The notes: generated by a model from the sequence alone, not told the origin. 64,000 bases of DNA from Candidatus Kapaibacterium sp. (GCA_937927515.1 CALBDO010000008.1:62001-126000), one strand, 5' to 3'; shown: positions 28,688 to 38,345, counted from the stretch's first letter. Numbers and translations: made by a program.

Positions 28688-31269
28688 ACCTTAACAAATC
28701 AATTTATTTAATTATTTTATTAAACCTTTCTATTCTAAGCTTCCCCAACCAAGTTTTATCGCAATCTGCAACGAATGAAAATTCTGTCGCAGTTTTCAAC
28801 TCCGATACTCGAATGGTATTCAAGCTAAATGGTTACTGGGAGACTTCTATCGAGGGCGATGACTTCATCTCCTATTACTTTCCCAATGTGTTTTACAATT
28901 GTAAAGAAGTCAGAATTCGCAAAAGCATACACCTGGATAAACAATTAATTCCCAACTCTGTCTGGCATTTATACTTTCTTGGGGTAAATGATGAAATTGA
29001 AATATATTGGAATGACCAATTCGTTGGCAAATATATCTCCGATGGTTCACCATTGTGGATAACTTTGCCTCGGAAAATCAACCTCCGAGAAAACAATCGG
29101 CTCGAATTTGTCGTTAAAAGAGCTACTCCATTGGTATTTCAAATCAGAAAGAATTATTTGTATTACCAAAAAATTGCAACTGGGATACCAAGAGATTTCT
29201 TTCTTATACGTACATCGGTCGTTTGGCTTAATGTTTCCTCCTTGAAATCAGAATTTGAAAGTTTAAACAAGACTACACTCAAAGCGAAAATTAATGTAAG
29301 TTCGTTCGAAATAGAGAATCTATTAAGACTTGGTGGCATTAGTTCTCAGACGTCTCCATATGTTGCATTAAATGCAGAAATATTTCTAAAATATAAAACT
29401 ACAAAGCAAGTCGTTGCACAAACTTCCACAAGTATAAACCTATCATCTTTTAGAAATGTGTATTTAGAGCCATCCCTCGTTGTGATTTCCCCTTTGCTTT
29501 GGGAACCAGACAACCCAAATCTTTATGAACTTGAAGTTAGGCTAACTTGTTCTGGAGTAACGATAGACAATCTGCGTCAAGACATTGGGCTTGCAAAATG
29601 GGATACTTACAAAATCAAAGAAACAACAAACTTCCTTTTAAATGGCAAACCATTTATTTTTAAAGGGGTAGATTATATAGAGGACTTTTACTCTGGTTCT
29701 ACCGAAGCCACTTTAAAAAAGATAGAAAGCGACTTAAAAATTTTAAAATCACTTGGGGCAAATGCTGTTAGATATATTTTCACACCTCCTAATCCATACT
29801 TTTTGCAACTGGCAAACAAAATGGGTATGTTGGTTCTAACAGATTTGCCTGCACATTTCATTCCAGCAAGCATACTAAAGAAGTCGGACCTTTTCGTTCG
29901 TTTACAAACCATAACCGATAATATAACTAGAAATTGCGGTACCAATCCATCCCTTTTTGCAATTGGAATTGCCGATGGCTTGGACTATTCCAATTCAATT
30001 GTCACTGAATACATCCACAAAATGACTAAATGGATAGACAATTACCCGCAAGTGAGAAAATACGCAACAGTTGTTATCGGACAAAAACCGAGCTCACTTG
30101 AATCCTTAGACTTTTTAATTGCTAAAGATAATGTTAGTATCACCGAATACGAAAACATTTTAAACTATCTTAAGAAGTTTTGCGCCACTACGAAGATACC
30201 GGTGCTTTATAACTTTGGAACTATTATCGACCCAAACAACCACAAAGGTTACAATGACATTATGTCTCTGGAATACCAAGCATACTATTTAAATAGTCGA
30301 TATCTCCTCCGAAATCAAATAGGAAATGCTGGGGTACTCTATTGGTCGTACAATGATTATTTTACTGAAAACCCACTTGGAAAATCTGCAATTAATGAAC
30401 CATTTGTTTGTTACTCTGGGATAATAGGTAATAAAAGTCAAAGACTATCATTTAATATGCTAAAAGCTTTATTCAACAACGAAGAGACACCTGTTATTAA
30501 TCCTGGACAGGTAGAGCCTGATTTTCCAGTTATATATTTAATTGCTGGGGGATTTGCATTCCTTCTTTGGGGAATCCTAATCAATCGAAGCAGAAGATTC
30601 AGAGAACATACATTTCGCTCCCTATTCCGAACATACAACTTTTTTGCCGACATCCGCGACCGACGCTTAATTTCTAATTTTCAAACTGGGGTTTTTGGAA
30701 TTACTCTTTCAACAATCCTTGCACTTTACTTGGCTTCTATTCTAAGTTATTGGAAAACGAATGAAAGTATTCATCATCTTTTGAACTTGTTATTAGTAAA
30801 CGACTTTATTAAAGAATGGACTTATAGATTCTCTTGGAAAGTGGATTATTTCATTATCATCTTGACAATTTTAATTTTTATCAAGATAAATATCCTGGCT
30901 TTGCTACTAAAAGTCGCATCGCTCTTTGTCCGCTCGAAAATCTTTTTAAGTGATACATTCAAGATGGTGATTTGGTCTGGGGCACCTCTTTTATTTTTCC
31001 TACCAATCTCAATTTTTATCAATAGGTTACTTCCAATTTCACCAATTTTGGCTAATGTTTCTAATTTCTTACTAATTCTATTTCTGCTTCTCTGGTTACA
31101 AAGGCTTCTTAAATCAATTTGGATTGTTTTCGATGTTCGCCCTTCAAAAGTTTATGCAGTATCATTATTTGTCCTCTTCTTTGTATGTACTGCCTATTTT
31201 TCTTATATTCAATATAAATTTTCATTTTTTGAGTATGTTTCACAATATTTAAAATTATATTTCTTATGA
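28684..31269 (+). CDS. Membrane-anchored GH2-like protein, catalytic acids apparently missing
   Basis: This 861-residue protein has a signal peptide (1-26) and a jelly-roll sugar-binding domain (about 35-165, with LNGYWETS and IEIYWNDQFVGKY). An Ig-like sandwich follows (175-305), then a TIM-barrel-like domain (about 310-590, with FLLNGKPFIFKGVDY and LKSLGANAVRY). This is the glycoside hydrolase family 2 order. The C-terminal 250 residues contain about six transmembrane helices. At the usual acid/base position (N-E) the protein reads AIGIADGLDY (near residue 426). At the nucleophile position (usually S-E-Y/F-G) it reads PVLYNFGTIID (near 505). Both catalytic Glu residues therefore look replaced. 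It may be a carbohydrate-binding or sensing pseudoenzyme. It overlaps both neighbours by four bases. Confidence 0.82.
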   Translation: MNLNKSIYLIILLNLSILSFPNQVLSQSATNENSVAVFNSDTRMVFKLNGYWETSIEGDDFISYYFPNVFYNCKEVRIRKSIHLDKQLIPNSVWHLYFLGVNDEIEIYWNDQFVGKYISDGSPLWITLPRKINLRENNRLEFVVKRATPLVFQIRKNYLYYQKIATGIPRDFFLIRTSVVWLNVSSLKSEFESLNKTTLKAKINVSSFEIENLLRLGGISSQTSPYVALNAEIFLKYKTTKQVVAQTSTSINLSSFRNVYLEPSLVVISPLLWEPDNPNLYELEVRLTCSGVTIDNLRQDIGLAKWDTYKIKETTNFLLNGKPFIFKGVDYIEDFYSGSTEATLKKIESDLKILKSLGANAVRYIFTPPNPYFLQLANKMGMLVLTDLPAHFIPASILKKSDLFVRLQTITDNITRNCGTNPSLFAIGIADGLDYSNSIVTEYIHKMTKWIDNYPQVRKYATVVIGQKPSSLESLDFLIAKDNVSITEYENILNYLKKFCATTKIPVLYNFGTIIDPNNHKGYNDIMSLEYQAYYLNSRYLLRNQIGNAGVLYWSYNDYFTENPLGKSAINEPFVCYSGIIGNKSQRLSFNMLKALFNNEETPVINPGQVEPDFPVIYLIAGGFAFLLWGILINRSRRFREHTFRSLFRTYNFFADIRDRRLISNFQTGVFGITLSTILALYLASILSYWKTNESIHHLLNLLLVNDFIKEWTYRFSWKVDYFIIILTILIFIKINILALLLKVASLFVRSKIFLSDTFKMVIWSGAPLLFFLPISIFINRLLPISPILANVSNFLLILFLLLWLQRLLKSIWIVFDVRPSKVYAVSLFVLFFVCTAYFSYIQYKFSFFEYVSQYLKLYFL

Positions 31270-32162
31270 CCACCATTTACAAAACCAACTTTGAGGACAT
31301 TAAGCTAAAAAACCGCGGAAAAGTTCGCGACATTTATGAGTTCGACAATTTTTTGCTTTTCGTTGCCACCGACCGCATCTCTGCTTTCGACGTGGTTATG
31401 AACGAACCGATTCCTTCTAAAGGAAAAATCCTAAATCAAATTTCCAAATTTTGGTTGACAAAAACGAAAGACATAATTGCTAATCATTACATAACCGATG
31501 ATGTAAGGCAATATCCAAGCGCATGTCAGAAGTATGCAGATGTTCTCGATGGAAGGTCTATGCTTGTAAAAAAGTGCAAACCATTGCCAATCGAGGCAAT
31601 AGTTCGTGGTTACATTGCTGGCTCTGGTTGGAAGGAATACCAAAAAACTCAGTCCATCTGTGGCATACCACTACCCGAAGGATTACAAGAATTCCAGAAA
31701 TTACCCGAGCCAATTTACACCCCATCGACCAAAGAAGAAATTGGTCACGACATTAACGTGAATTTTGATTATACTGTGAACCTATTGGGACAAGAATTAG
31801 CAAATAGGATTAAAGAGACCTCTCTTAACTTATTTAAATTTGCCTCGAGTTACCTCGAAGGCAAAGGCTTAATACTTGCTGATACTAAATTTGAATTTGG
31901 TTTGGACAACAATGGCAACTTAACACTTATCGACGAGGTCCTAACACCCGACTCCTCGAGGTTTTGGCTTTCGGAGGATTATGCGCCCGGTAAGCCACAA
32001 TATAACTTCGATAAACAAGTTCTTCGAGATTATTTGGAATCTTTGGCTTGGGACAAGGTACCTCCTCCACCCCCGCTACCACCAGAAATAATCAATAAAA
32101 TCGTCGAAAAATATAAAGAAGCTTTTAAAAGGATTATAGGCAAAGACTTTGATGAAAACTAA
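31266..32162 (+). CDS. purC: SAICAR synthetase
   Basis: This is phosphoribosylaminoimidazole-succinocarboxamide synthase, an ATP-dependent step of purine synthesis that joins CAIR and aspartate. At 298 residues it is the longer, yeast-like class. Conserved blocks are KNRGKVRDIYEF, ATDRISAFDVVM, PIPSKGKILNQIS, EAIVRGYIAGSGWKEY, DTKFEFG and DEVLTPDSSRFW. No other pur gene is nearby. The start overlaps the GH2-like gene by four bases, and the end overlaps rodA by eleven. Confidence 0.97.
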   Translation: MTTIYKTNFEDIKLKNRGKVRDIYEFDNFLLFVATDRISAFDVVMNEPIPSKGKILNQISKFWLTKTKDIIANHYITDDVRQYPSACQKYADVLDGRSMLVKKCKPLPIEAIVRGYIAGSGWKEYQKTQSICGIPLPEGLQEFQKLPEPIYTPSTKEEIGHDINVNFDYTVNLLGQELANRIKETSLNLFKFASSYLEGKGLILADTKFEFGLDNNGNLTLIDEVLTPDSSRFWLSEDYAPGKPQYNFDKQVLRDYLESLAWDKVPPPPPLPPEIINKIVEKYKEAFKRIIGKDFDEN

Positions 32163-33390
32163 TATTAGAACCAAAAATCTAACCAAAATACTCGATTTAA
32201 AGCTTTTAGGAAGTGTTCTCTTCCTGATTTTGGTGGGTATTTATTCTATTTACAGTAGTCTTTTGAATTCTGAAACGCTTATTCAATTTCAAAAGCACCT
32301 TGGTTACGTCATACTTGGAATCATTATAACTATTGTAGTTACTTTTTCTTCTGAAAATTGGATTCGAAGCATTACATTTCCATTGTATATCGTTACTGTC
32401 ATTTTGCTTATAGCAGTACTCATTTTTGGAGTTAAAATTAATGGCACAGTAGGCTGGCTTAAATTCGGTGGTTATTCTTTACAACCAGTTGAACTTGCTA
32501 AATTGGCTGTTATTCTTACCTCATCTGCTTTTCTTTCTATTCCCGGTGTTAGCGTTAAGAATATTCGAGGTTTGGGCTTTCTCTTTATAATTTTTCTCAT
32601 ACCAATTATTTTCATCGTTTTGCAACCAGACTTTGGTTCTGCAATCATTATTCTAACTCTATTTTGGAGTATTCTTTATTGGTCGGATTTTAATCTTAAT
32701 TTTCTGGTTGGAATACTAGCACTACCTTTTTTACTTCTGTTCTACTTAAAAGGATTAGTTGAATTTATCGTTGTCGTCGCAATTTTTTCTGGAATAATTT
32801 TTTATATCAATAAAAATAAAATTTTAACATCCCTCATCACTATTGTTATTGTGGTAGGGCTTGCTTTTGCAATTAAAGACACAATAAATCATTTACATGA
32901 ACATCAGCAAGCAAGAATCAAAGCTTTTGTTAATCCAGAATTTGCACCATTGAAACAAAGTTACAATGTCATTCAAAGCATACTTGCAGTTGGAAGTGGT
33001 GGTATAATTGGCAAAGGACCTTTTTCTGGAACACAAACCCAGTTAAAATACGTCTATGCCCAGCCCTCCGACTTTGTATTTTCCATACCAGCCGAAGAAT
33101 TTGGTTTCGTTGGTTCTATTTCTATCCTAATAGCATTTACAATTTTTATTACTAGAGTGATTAAAATTGGCACCGAGACCAATTCTCCTTTCCTGAAACA
33201 TATCATACTAAGCTACGGCACATTGTTATTTGTACATTTTGTGCAAAACATTGGTATGGCTATAGGTTTGTTACCTGTTATGGGTATACCTCTTCCTTTC
33301 GTAAGCTCGGGTGGTTCTTTCTTCCTGGTTAATTCATTTCTCTTAGGTGTCGTGCTAAATGCGAATAGAAGAAAATTCCAAGTCTACTAA
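32152..33390 (+). CDS. rodA: RodA/FtsW-type peptidoglycan glycosyltransferase
   Basis: This is a SEDS-family polytopic protein of 412 residues with about ten transmembrane helices. Together with a class B penicillin-binding protein it polymerises glycan strands for side-wall growth. Family motifs include VGWLKFGGYSLQPVELAKL, QPDFGSAIIILT, AQPSDFVFSIPAEEFGFVG and the C-terminal GIPLPFVSSGGSF. No mreB, mreC or pbp2 gene lies beside it. I start at the ATG at 32152. A TTG lies one codon upstream. RodA rather than FtsW is favoured by the RodA-like C-terminus and the absence of a division cluster. Confidence 0.92.
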   Translation: MKTNIRTKNLTKILDLKLLGSVLFLILVGIYSIYSSLLNSETLIQFQKHLGYVILGIIITIVVTFSSENWIRSITFPLYIVTVILLIAVLIFGVKINGTVGWLKFGGYSLQPVELAKLAVILTSSAFLSIPGVSVKNIRGLGFLFIIFLIPIIFIVLQPDFGSAIIILTLFWSILYWSDFNLNFLVGILALPFLLLFYLKGLVEFIVVVAIFSGIIFYINKNKILTSLITIVIVVGLAFAIKDTINHLHEHQQARIKAFVNPEFAPLKQSYNVIQSILAVGSGGIIGKGPFSGTQTQLKYVYAQPSDFVFSIPAEEFGFVGSISILIAFTIFITRVIKIGTETNSPFLKHIILSYGTLLFVHFVQNIGMAIGLLPVMGIPLPFVSSGGSFFLVNSFLLGVVLNANRRKFQVY

Positions 33391-34018
33391 AATTGAGGAA
33401 CTTTATAATGTTCTTAAAAAATTTGAAAAAAATATTAAAGCCACTCTCACACATTTTGCAAAAGTTTCAAAAAAAGACTACTTCTACGAGCTTTGTTATT
33501 GTTTGCTAACTCCTGCAACCCAAGCAAAGAATGCAGAGGCTGTCGTTCACTACTTAAAGAAAACTAATTTTTATGAAAGAGGTTACGACCCAACTGAAAT
33601 TCTACGAGGAAGTGTATTTAAAAATGTTAGGATTTATATTCGTTTCCACAATCAAAAAGCAAAGCGCTTGTTACTTGCTCGCAAAAATTGGAAAGTAATA
33701 GAAAATATTTTAGAAACGCCAATCTCGGCAAAAGAGAAACGAGAAGAACTTGTAAAATATACAAATGGCTTCGGCTACAAAGAAGCCTCGCATTTTTTAA
33801 GAAACATTGGATACAAGGGTCTGGCTGTTCTTGATAGACATATCTTAAAAAACATGCAGTATTTTGGTGTTATAAGCTCTATTCCAAATGTAGGTAGTCG
33901 TAAAAACTACCTCTATGTCGAGGAGTTGTTTTTTGATTTTGCCCGCTTTTTAGGACTCGAGCCCGAAACTCTTGACCTCTTACTATGGGCAAAAGAAACT
34001 GGCTATGTTGGTAAGTAA
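33359..34018 (+). CDS. ogg: 8-oxoguanine DNA glycosylase/AP lyase, archaeal-type Ogg2
   Basis: This is a 219-residue HhH-GPD repair enzyme that removes 8-oxoguanine and cuts the abasic site. The C-terminal half matches archaeal Ogg2 such as the Methanocaldococcus enzyme. The helix-hairpin-helix carries NGFGYKEASHFLRNIGY with the Schiff-base lysine Lys141, followed by LAVLDRHIL with catalytic Asp159. The final segment ends in a lysine (GYVGK), as in the archaeal enzymes, where the C-terminus reads the damaged base. The ATG lies inside the last 32 bases of rodA in another frame. It is the last gene of the gmhA series and converges with the M16 pair 18 bases away. Confidence 0.92.
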   Translation: MRIEENSKSTKIEELYNVLKKFEKNIKATLTHFAKVSKKDYFYELCYCLLTPATQAKNAEAVVHYLKKTNFYERGYDPTEILRGSVFKNVRIYIRFHNQKAKRLLLARKNWKVIENILETPISAKEKREELVKYTNGFGYKEASHFLRNIGYKGLAVLDRHILKNMQYFGVISSIPNVGSRKNYLYVEELFFDFARFLGLEPETLDLLLWAKETGYVGK

Positions 34019-34036
34019 CTTAGCTTAATTAGCAAT

Positions 34037-35566
34037 TTATTTGACAAACATTTCTTCAATATCTACAATCTTGATTTTCTCTGGCTTCACCTGCAGTGGG
34101 AAATGGGAAATTTCTTTGTCCTCCTCTAAAACTTCTTGTGGTTTTGGAGTGGGGTACGATATTGGGCTAGGTGCGTTATTTATCAAATCCTCCTTCATCT
34201 TCTCTACATTATTTGTAACAATTGCAAACTTGATGTTATTATATTGTATATGTTTGCGTATAGCATTATTAACTTGCTCCAATGTGAGGTTTTGAATTTT
34301 TTCTCTTAAATATTGAATGTAATTTCCATTATCTTTTATACCATAAAATCGACTATCCACTTGATACCCTAATCGTTCCATTGTAGTCTGAGCATAGAAC
34401 AAGGAATAGTTTAGCAAGAATTTCTTTGTCAACTCAAATTGTTCCTTAGTAAGACCGCTGTCGACGACCTTTTTGAGTTCTCGAAGTGCAGCTCGCAAAG
34501 CAAACAAACGAGCTTCGTGAGGTACGGGGCGTATCCAGACTTCGAATATTTGCTTTCTTCGTGGATTATTTGGTTGTGGAAATCGCAACGCTCCCCCATT
34601 TAGGAACGCCTCGATATATGCATAATCTCCGTAGTTCAATCCTCGACTTTCCCGGATTACCTGATAAAGATGGCTCGAGGAGTTCCTATGCTCTCCAAAC
34701 CAAGATTTAAATAACCATAGAGCAAAAAAATCCTCCTCCCCACGAACAACATTTATCGGAAAACCAAAGCTAATGGCAGTTGCATTGCAATCCTTGTTGA
34801 CTAATATGAATTCATACCCATCAATTTTCTGTGGTTTGATTTCTGGATAAATTGCTTCCGAGCCATTGCTGAGCGTACTTTCTAAATCCTTTCGAAGTTC
34901 ATCTGGTAAATCACTTGGGTAATTTCCGCCGACTGCAACTACGAAGTTCCTTTTGTTAAAGTATTGCTTATAAAATGATTTGACATCGTCTAAGGTTATA
35001 TTTTTCAGTCCCTCAATGGTTCCTTCGGATATATGTCCATAGGGTGTACCATCGAAAATAAATTCATAAAGAGCAGCCTTTCCCAATTCCTCGTCGCTGG
35101 AATATCTTAAATCCTTTTCTAAGTAGTTCAACATCTCGCTACGTATTCTCTCGAAGTCTTCTTGCTTGAAGGCTGGAGAAGTAATACATTGCTTAAACAA
35201 AGGAAGAAATTCATTTAGATTATCAATATGGGTACGTCCATAAATTGTAGTCATTTCCTTATCCACCTTCGTGGAGTAAGAAGATGCAATCGGAAACAAT
35301 TTATCCAAAATTTCCTCGTAAGAATTTTGCAAAGTGCTACCTTCAGCAAGCAAACGAGCCGTTAGCATTGCAAGTCCCTCTTTACCTTTTGGGTCGTTTT
35401 GCGAGCCTACCTTGAACCAAACGATAAAAGAAACAGTTGGGTCCTCGGCAACTTTCATCTGAATTATCCTTTCGCCCTCCATCTTTTTAACACCACAATT
35501 ATTCAAAAAAACTGTCAGAAGTATTGCAATTGTCATTAGGCTGAAAATGTGTTTAATTTTCATCAT
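34037..35566 (-). CDS. M16-family peptidase homologue, catalytic site lost
   Basis: This is a 509-residue exported M16 (pitrilysin-type) fold protein. At the position of the HxxEH zinc motif it reads GLAMLTARLLAEG, so it cannot bind zinc in the usual way. Such inactive subunits pair with an active one, as in mitochondrial processing peptidase and bacterial two-subunit M16 proteases. The active partner is the upstream gene, overlapping by four bases. The N-terminus is hydrophobic with a cysteine at residue 24 (FLNNC). The lipobox is poor, so lipidation is uncertain. Two adjacent ATG codons (35566 and 35563) are equally possible starts. Confidence 0.92.
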   Translation of the reverse strand: MMKIKHIFSLMTIAILLTVFLNNCGVKKMEGERIIQMKVAEDPTVSFIVWFKVGSQNDPKGKEGLAMLTARLLAEGSTLQNSYEEILDKLFPIASSYSTKVDKEMTTIYGRTHIDNLNEFLPLFKQCITSPAFKQEDFERIRSEMLNYLEKDLRYSSDEELGKAALYEFIFDGTPYGHISEGTIEGLKNITLDDVKSFYKQYFNKRNFVVAVGGNYPSDLPDELRKDLESTLSNGSEAIYPEIKPQKIDGYEFILVNKDCNATAISFGFPINVVRGEEDFFALWLFKSWFGEHRNSSSHLYQVIRESRGLNYGDYAYIEAFLNGGALRFPQPNNPRRKQIFEVWIRPVPHEARLFALRAALRELKKVVDSGLTKEQFELTKKFLLNYSLFYAQTTMERLGYQVDSRFYGIKDNGNYIQYLREKIQNLTLEQVNNAIRKHIQYNNIKFAIVTNNVEKMKEDLINNAPSPISYPTPKPQEVLEEDKEISHFPLQVKPEKIKIVDIEEMFVK

Positions 35567-36903
35567 TTACTCCCTTTTAGAATAACAACTGTTCTTTTTG
35601 AAGGGACAAAGAAAGATTTTGCAACATTTTGAATATCCTGCGGAACAATTGTTTCGAGTACTTTGTAAAATTTCTCGATACTTTCTATCTCCGTAGTTAA
35701 CGCTAAAGGACGAGCAAGAGCAGAAGCAACTCTGTGAGGTGTTTCTAAGTTCATCAAAAAATAATATTTCATATGTTTTTTCAAATCTTGAAGTTTACGC
35801 TCCTCCACCAAGTTATTCTGAAAATACTCAATGGTTTTGTAAATTTCGTTTTCTACATATTCTATGTCATTCACATTCTCGTTTTTGACCTGTGCCCACA
35901 CCATCCAAAGAAACGGGTCACGGTTGAAATTGAACTCTTCCTCGAGAAAGATGACTTTCTGCTCTCGAATGTAAAGTTTTTTGTAAAGGTCGCTATTTGT
36001 ACCAAAAGCTAAACTACCAAATAAAATAGTTGCAACATAATTTTTGTCCTCTGGCGCAAATGAGCTACCCTTGTATGCTACGACAATTATTGGAGAGGTT
36101 TTCCCAGGATACGATACTTTTGCTCTTTTCTCCTTGGTTTGCTCTGGCTCGGGTTCAATTTTTGGAGGGACATAACCTTTTTGCCAAGAAGAGTAATATT
36201 TTTTTACCAAGGCAAAAGTTTTTTCGTATTCTATATCACCAGCAATCAAAAGCACGCAATTGTCGGGACGATAGTAGCGGTTGAAGAAAGACAAACTATA
36301 CTCGTACATTTTTGGCATATTTTTAATGTCGTCTTCAAAGCCAATTGTTGTATGCTTGTAGGTATGTTTTTCAAAGGCAGTGTTGCACAGAGTCTCCCAA
36401 ATCCAGAAGAAAGGGCTGGCTTTTCCTTTCCTATATTCTCCGTAGACAGCACCAGCCTCTGTTTGAAAATCTTGTTCCGGATACCAAAGGTTTTGAAAAC
36501 GGTCGCTTTCTAAATCCATTACTTTTTCCAGATTGTCGGCGGTAAAATTCAAATGATAACAAGTGTAATCATCTGTTGTATAAGCATTACCATCGGCACC
36601 TATCTCGGTTAGTATTTGGTCGTAAACATTTCCAGGATACTTTTTGGTACCACGAAACATCATATGTTCGAAAAAATGTGCAAATCCAGTATGACCTGGT
36701 TCATACTCGTCTCGGCTCCCAGTCCGTACGATTGTGTAATAGGAAACCAAGCCATTGCTTGGCATTTTGATAAGAATCACCTTGAGCCCATTTGGCAAAA
36801 TATCGACCTTGTAATCATACGGAAAGAAACGATTTTTCGAGGATGAACTAACAAACATAAAGGCACCAATTATTAAAAATGTTGATAGGAAGAATCTTTT
36901 CAT
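35563..36903 (-). CDS. Secreted M16 zinc peptidase, active subunit
   Basis: This is a 446-residue exported metallopeptidase with a signal peptide (about 1-20). The inverted zinc motif is intact as HFFEH, within HTGFAHFFEHMMFRGT. The downstream zinc-ligand Glu is in QTEAGAVYGEYRKG. The C-terminal half is the paired non-catalytic M16 domain. It probably forms a heterodimer with the inactive homologue encoded immediately downstream. Substrates are likely unfolded or short peptides in the periplasm. The gene lies 20 bases after the NtrC-family regulator gene. Confidence 0.94.
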   Translation of the reverse strand: MKRFFLSTFLIIGAFMFVSSSSKNRFFPYDYKVDILPNGLKVILIKMPSNGLVSYYTIVRTGSRDEYEPGHTGFAHFFEHMMFRGTKKYPGNVYDQILTEIGADGNAYTTDDYTCYHLNFTADNLEKVMDLESDRFQNLWYPEQDFQTEAGAVYGEYRKGKASPFFWIWETLCNTAFEKHTYKHTTIGFEDDIKNMPKMYEYSLSFFNRYYRPDNCVLLIAGDIEYEKTFALVKKYYSSWQKGYVPPKIEPEPEQTKEKRAKVSYPGKTSPIIVVAYKGSSFAPEDKNYVATILFGSLAFGTNSDLYKKLYIREQKVIFLEEEFNFNRDPFLWMVWAQVKNENVNDIEYVENEIYKTIEYFQNNLVEERKLQDLKKHMKYYFLMNLETPHRVASALARPLALTTEIESIEKFYKVLETIVPQDIQNVAKSFFVPSKRTVVILKGSK

Positions 36904-36923
36904 ATATTTTACTCCAATTGAAA

Positions 36924-38312
36924 TTAATTTCTTCTTCTGTAAATATTTGGATTAATTCCATACTTGCGTATCTTGTTATGAAGTGTTTCCCTACTCACAC
37001 CAAGCAATGCAGCAGCTTTGCTAACATTACCATTGCAAGACTCGAGTGTTTTTTCAATTTTCAATTTTTCTACTCTTTCCACATCGCTTTTTATATCTCC
37101 ACTGCTTGTTATCGTAGGCAAGAAAGTCTCCGTCTCGCTCAGTTGTTCTTTGCCTAAGAATTTTTTTAAGTCTGGTATTTCAATAGTATCTTTTTCAGTG
37201 TATTCGCGTACTATTCTAATTGTATTTATTAATTCACGAACATTACCAAGCCAAGTTTGTTCTTGGAGAAATTCGACTGCAGATGGAGAGAAAAATTTAG
37301 TTCTTCCGCTTTCGATGTTAAACTTTGTTAAATAATATTGAACTAATTCTGGGATATCTTCCTTGCGTTCGCGAAGAGGGGGTACATTTATTTCACACTC
37401 TCGTAGACGATGGTAAAGCTGGCTTCGAAATGTACCTTGGGAAATCATAGCTGGTAGGTCTTTATCGGTTGCAGAGATGATTCGAACATCGACTTCTTCA
37501 TTTTCGCTGCTACCAATCTTTCGAATAATCTTCTCCTCTATGGGGTTCAATAACGAAGCCTGCAATTCAAGGTTCAACTCTCCAATCTCGTCGAGAAAAA
37601 TAGTTCCACCATTAGCTTTTTGAAAAAGCCCTTCTTTGTTTGTAATGGCACCGGTATAAGCACCTTTCACATGACCGAAAAGTTCGCTTTGAAAGAGCTC
37701 TTTTGGAATATTTGGGATATCTACAACAACAAATGGTTTTCTGGCACGCCGACTAACAGCATGTAACGCTTGGGCTACAAGCTTCTTGCCAGTACCTGTC
37801 TCGCCCAAAATAAGAACATTTAAATCTGTTCTACCAAATCGAATAATGCTATATCCAAGGTCGAGCAAAGCCTCTGAACTTCCGATTATTCCATTGGAGC
37901 GAAGGAATTGTAGAATTTCGCTCCTATCTTTTTGCTCCGGTAGGTTTATTGCGCTACTTAACACCTCCTTCAACTTATCAGCGCTAACCAAACTTTTTTC
38001 GATAAAATTCACTGCCCCAAGTTTGGTTGCTCTCACAGCAGTTTCGATTGTTCCCTTACCAGTAATCATGATGACGGGCAAAAATGGATAATTCCTTCGG
38101 CAATATTCGAGGACATCAATCCCATTCATATTTGTATCAGGTCCGAATTCAATATCTAAAAGCAAGGCATTGACTTTTCTATTGAACTTTTCGATATAGG
38201 AAATTGTCTCCTCTGGTGTATGCACCATATGAGTCTCGTATCCAAAGTTTTGAACAATTTCGGCAACAGTCGAGCAAAATTCAAAATTGTCGTCGGAAAT
38301 AAGTATTTGCAT
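36924..38312 (-). CDS. NtrC-family sigma54-dependent response regulator
   Basis: This is a 462-residue transcription activator with three domains. The receiver domain (1-125) has phospho-acceptor Asp53 (LLLDIEFG) and the usual acidic pair near its N-terminus. The central AAA+ domain (about 140-375) has Walker A GETGTGKK, the sigma54-contact loop GAYTGA, and Walker B GGTIFLDEIGEL. The C-terminal Fis-type helix-turn-helix is NVSKAAALLGVSRETLHNKI. The GAFTGA loop carries the common Phe-to-Tyr change. No histidine kinase is adjacent, so it is an orphan here. A 12-bp palindrome lies 18 bases upstream of its start. Target promoters are unknown. Confidence 0.94.
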   Translation of the reverse strand: MQILISDDNFEFCSTVAEIVQNFGYETHMVHTPEETISYIEKFNRKVNALLLDIEFGPDTNMNGIDVLEYCRRNYPFLPVIMITGKGTIETAVRATKLGAVNFIEKSLVSADKLKEVLSSAINLPEQKDRSEILQFLRSNGIIGSSEALLDLGYSIIRFGRTDLNVLILGETGTGKKLVAQALHAVSRRARKPFVVVDIPNIPKELFQSELFGHVKGAYTGAITNKEGLFQKANGGTIFLDEIGELNLELQASLLNPIEEKIIRKIGSSENEEVDVRIISATDKDLPAMISQGTFRSQLYHRLRECEINVPPLRERKEDIPELVQYYLTKFNIESGRTKFFSPSAVEFLQEQTWLGNVRELINTIRIVREYTEKDTIEIPDLKKFLGKEQLSETETFLPTITSSGDIKSDVERVEKLKIEKTLESCNGNVSKAAALLGVSRETLHNKIRKYGINPNIYRRRN

Positions 38313-38329
38313 TTTTACCTCATAGCTTA

Positions 38330-38341
38330 GTAAGTACTTAC
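38330..38341. promoter_or_regulatory. 12-bp perfect palindrome upstream of the NtrC-family gene
   Basis: GTAAGTACTTAC reads identically on both strands and lies between the lipoprotein stop (38346) and the regulator start (38312). It could be an operator for autoregulation. With one copy seen, this is only a candidate. Confidence 0.3.
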
Positions 38342-38345
38342 AAAA

